Assembly (NCBI GenBank): GCA_900758895.1
Contig: CAAETG010000149.1
Span: forward strand, 1 to 5,590
DNA: 5,590 nt
DNA from: Bacilli bacterium
Lineage (GTDB): Bacteria > Bacillota_I > Bacilli_A > RF39 > UBA660
Direction: 5' to 3'
The translations under genes were made by a program, and so were the position numbers. Under the pieces are notes generated by a model. The model was not told where the DNA came from. It did not search any database and worked only from the letters and a program-made list of their open reading frames with translations. Positions 4,845-5,590 of the stretch are shown here, one piece after another. The stretch's first letter is position 1; each line of letters begins with the position of its first letter.

Positions 4845-5590
4845 TTAACCGATTGCAAATGGGTGTTCGGCCGTTCCGTCACCGCTTACAAAAGTGATGT
4901 CTGGTTTTAAATTGAGAACTGGTCTTACTGTTTCTTTGACAGGCAAGTCGCCTGAATTTATATATCCTATTTCATTTCTATTACTAATATGCCAAACATC
5001 TGCTGTAGTACCATAAAATGAACCTGGAGTCATAGTTCGAATAGGATATTTAGCATATAAATAAGTATTTTGACTGATTACGCCGTTAGCATTATTCGGA
5101 TCATATCCGGTAGCATATCCGGCGTAAACTGCTTCTATGATATTTATTAAAGCAACTGGATAAGTTAATGCCTTATTTCCTATGTTTGAAGTACTAACTG
5201 TAAAGTAATCATTTGTATTAGCACATTTTAAAGATGGATCATCTAAAAGGTAAGAAATTATATCTGTCGTATAATAGTGGTTTATTGTTTTGCCTATACC
5301 TGCTTGAGGATTTGTTTCTCTCAAACTTATTCTTCTATCAGCACAAAAACCTGTTTCTGTATCTATTTTGGAATTGTATGGTAACATATTTTTTTCATAC
5401 CACTCGTCTATAAATGTTTTTATTGTGCTATCATTGATATTAGCATGTGTTTCTTCATAAGTACTACTTCCTGGTGTTCCATACATATATCCTACATAAG
5501 CATTATCATCTTCTTGATTATTAAATGCACTTACACCTATAAATGAGTCATCATTTAAATGGACTGGGGTTGTTCCGGCATAAATTAGCC
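4845..5590 (-). CDS. C-terminal part of a secreted or surface protein (DUF6273-like), 5' end outside the window
   Basis: The frame is open from the window edge to TAA at 4845-4847, giving 247 visible residues; the ATG at 5486 is internal. I recognise the pattern from large families of surface proteins in uncultured gut Firmicutes. It has NAYVGYMYGTPGSSTYEETH and a repeat-poor middle with GFCADRR and LKCANTNDYFTV (cysteines at about visible residues 82 and 122). ALTYPVALINIIEAVYAG and a Trp-containing segment (DVWHISNRNEIGY) follow, then the ending VRPVLNLKPDITFVSGDGTAEHPFAIG. Such proteins often begin with a prepilin-like or signal sequence, which would be outside this window. They are presumably displayed at the surface; no enzymatic motif is visible. 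The gene ends before its own terminator and is not part of the lepA operon. The family assignment is from memory; DUF6273 is my best guess and not certain. Confidence 0.75.
   Translation of the reverse strand, partial: LIYAGTTPVHLNDDSFIGVSAFNNQEDDNAYVGYMYGTPGSSTYEETHANINDSTIKTFIDEWYEKNMLPYNSKIDTETGFCADRRISLRETNPQAGIGKTINHYYTTDIISYLLDDPSLKCANTNDYFTVSTSNIGNKALTYPVALINIIEAVYAGYATGYDPNNANGVISQNTYLYAKYPIRTMTPGSFYGTTADVWHISNRNEIGYINSGDLPVKETVRPVLNLKPDITFVSGDGTAEHPFAIG

Noticed and set aside
1..5590. CRISPR arrays, tRNA or rRNA genes, insertion sequences, riboswitches
   Set aside because: No spacer-repeat structure, cloverleaf sequence, transposase frame or long structured leader was seen. The 22-bp repeats have no spacers between them.

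Overview
The window is AT-rich, and every gene I can support lies on the minus strand, so transcription runs from high to low coordinates. Two genes (lepA and the HTH gene after it) end in TGA, and tryptophan is encoded by TGG. This is therefore the standard bacterial code and not the mycoplasma code. The gene set (lepA, hemW, a SpoIIID-like HTH gene, comEA), strong Shine-Dalgarno sites and a bacillus-type sigma-A promoter point to a low-GC Firmicute. The surface protein at the right edge resembles proteins I know mainly from uncultured gut Bacilli (RF39/Erysipelotrichia-like). That placement is an inference.

Layout in the direction of transcription: (1) 5590-4845 is the 3' part of a secreted or surface protein gene, followed by an intrinsic terminator (4756-4777). 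(2) A promoter (4713-4741) drives lepA (4696-2894). Then comes a gene for a protein with two SpoIIID-like HTH domains (2897-2448), overlapping lepA by 4 bp, and then hemW (2443-1352, TTG start, 4 bp further on). A hairpin with a T-run follows directly after the hemW stop. (3) A 134-residue protein (1300-896) has a cadherin-like beta-sandwich domain and a C-terminal membrane anchor. (4) comEA (763-26), the DNA receptor of the competence machinery, has its own extended -10 sigma-A promoter (786-814).

The most striking non-coding structure is a tandem array of four diverged 22-bp direct repeats (813-900). It starts over the stop codon of the 134-residue gene and ends against the comEA -35 box. 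The period is exactly 22 bp, about two helical turns. Each unit carries a partly dyad-symmetric core, and the best copy is centred about 43-44 bp upstream of the predicted start point. This looks like an activator-binding array controlling competence, and I do not recognise it as a known box.

The second notable item is the double SpoIIID-like regulator, translationally coupled between lepA and hemW, two genes that are usually adjacent in Firmicutes. In Bacillus subtilis comEA and lepA-hemW lie in the same chromosomal neighbourhood with comEA upstream. Here the order is reversed, with comEA downstream of lepA-hemW.

There is no gene-free stretch longer than 300 bases. The longest gaps are 764-895 (comEA promoter and repeats) and 4697-4844 (terminator and lepA promoter).
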